From: Bacteroidales bacterium
GTDB lineage: Bacteria > Bacteroidota > Bacteroidia > Bacteroidales > UBA932
Reading direction: 5' to 3'
Assembly: GCA_017535125.1 (NCBI GenBank)
Contig: JAFXUS010000041.1
Location: 1-5,817 of the forward strand
DNA length: 5,817 nt
In this document: positions 5,543-5,817 of the stretch, piece after piece
Numbering within the stretch: position 1 is the stretch's first letter
Layout: every line of letters begins with the position of its first letter
Made by a program: the position numbers and the translations under genes
The notes under the pieces: generated by a model
The model's input: only the letters and a program-made list of their open reading frames with translations
Databases searched by the model: none
Told to the model about the DNA's origin: nothing

Positions 5543-5543
5543 G

Positions 5544-5817
5544 CTAGGCCTTCGGTTTCCAGGCCTTGAGGCCGGCGATGACGGCGGCGGAGAAGCCCGC
5601 CTCTTCCATGGCGTTGAGTCCCTTGATGGTGATGCCGCCGGGCGTGGTGACACGGTCGATTTCGGCCTCGGGATGTGTCCCGCGCGCCTCCAGCAGGGCA
5701 GCGGCGCCTTTGACGGTCTGCAGCGCGGCGGCGAGCGCCTCCTGCGGATAGAGCCCCATCTCCACGCCGCCCTCGGCCGAGGCGCGGACGTAGCGGAGCG
5801 CGAACGCGGTGCCGCAG
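5544..5817 (-). CDS. proC: Pyrroline-5-carboxylate reductase, C-terminal part
   Basis: Only the last 90 residues are in the window; the gene continues past the right edge. ProC reduces 1-pyrroline-5-carboxylate to L-proline with NAD(P)H in the cytoplasm, the last step of proline synthesis. The visible part is the helical dimerisation domain. It begins CGTAFALRYVRASAEGGVE, a Bacteroidetes-like form of the segment that is usually SGSGPAY in other bacteria. QTVKGAAALLE follows, then HPEAEIDRVTTPGGITIKGL, which is the conserved ProC signature with the Val-Thr-x-Pro-Gly-Gly motif, and then the final helix MEEAGFSAAVIAGLKA. The reading frame is intact and ends in TAG. The N-terminal Rossmann domain is outside the window. 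No operon partner is visible downstream, since the next gene has its own promoter. Confidence 0.94.
   Translation of the reverse strand, partial: CGTAFALRYVRASAEGGVEMGLYPQEALAAALQTVKGAAALLEARGTHPEAEIDRVTTPGGITIKGLNAMEEAGFSAAVIAGLKAWKPKA

Larger units (their letters stand above)
5241..5543. other. Intergenic region between proC and the PspC operon
   Basis: This 303-nt gap contains no gene that I can support. It is sharply two-part: a GC-rich half next to proC made of nested palindromes (5436-5542), and an AT-rich half that carries a long hairpin (5358-5401), a small palindrome (5281-5295) and the -7 box of the PspC operon (5262-5269). A short open frame that enters it from the right on the minus strand (5402-5653) is an antisense-like by-product of the GC-rich repeats. 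Confidence 0.7.

Overview
The window looks like chromosomal DNA from a GC-rich member of the Bacteroidales. Three things point there: the gene families (DUF3575 and DUF5119 surface proteins, PspC proteins with the Bacteroidetes-type N-terminal domain, a Bacteroidetes-type ProC C-terminus), a clear Bacteroidetes -7 promoter box (TATCTTTG) just upstream of one gene, and AT-rich intergenic gaps between GC-rich genes. All six supported genes are on the minus strand, so transcription runs from high to low coordinates. No tRNA, rRNA, CRISPR array or complete insertion sequence was seen.

Right end, 5544-5817: the last 90 codons of proC (pyrroline-5-carboxylate reductase). The gap 5241-5543 holds a large GC-rich double palindrome that resembles an inverted pair of REP elements, then a long AT-rich hairpin that may end the proC transcript, then the promoter of the next operon.

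Middle, 3213-5240: a three-gene operon of a short PspC membrane protein (195 aa), a PadR-family repressor (110 aa) and a long PspC membrane protein (368 aa). The genes are 4 nt apart and then overlap by 4 nt. The two PspC proteins are paralogues with the same N-terminal domain, linker and PspC order. PadR probably regulates this operon, in the manner of PadR/membrane-sensor envelope-stress modules.

Left, 20-2967: a two-gene operon with a 4-nt ATGA overlap. It encodes an exported protein with two OmpA-like repeats and a C-terminal DUF3575 barrel-like domain, then a DUF5119 lipoprotein. Such pairs usually belong to fimbrial or surface-protein clusters of Bacteroidales, and more genes may follow beyond position 1.

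The most unusual signal is a family of short palindromes (stem 8-11 bp, 5-nt loop of the form CNTGA, ends ATTC...GAATCTC) with three apparent copies. Two lie in frame inside genes, each in the linker between two protein domains, and the third overlaps the stop codon of the long PspC gene. This resembles the protein-coding palindromic elements known from Rickettsia. A second point of interest is the duplicated OmpA-like unit in the DUF3575 protein. No wholly new system is evident.
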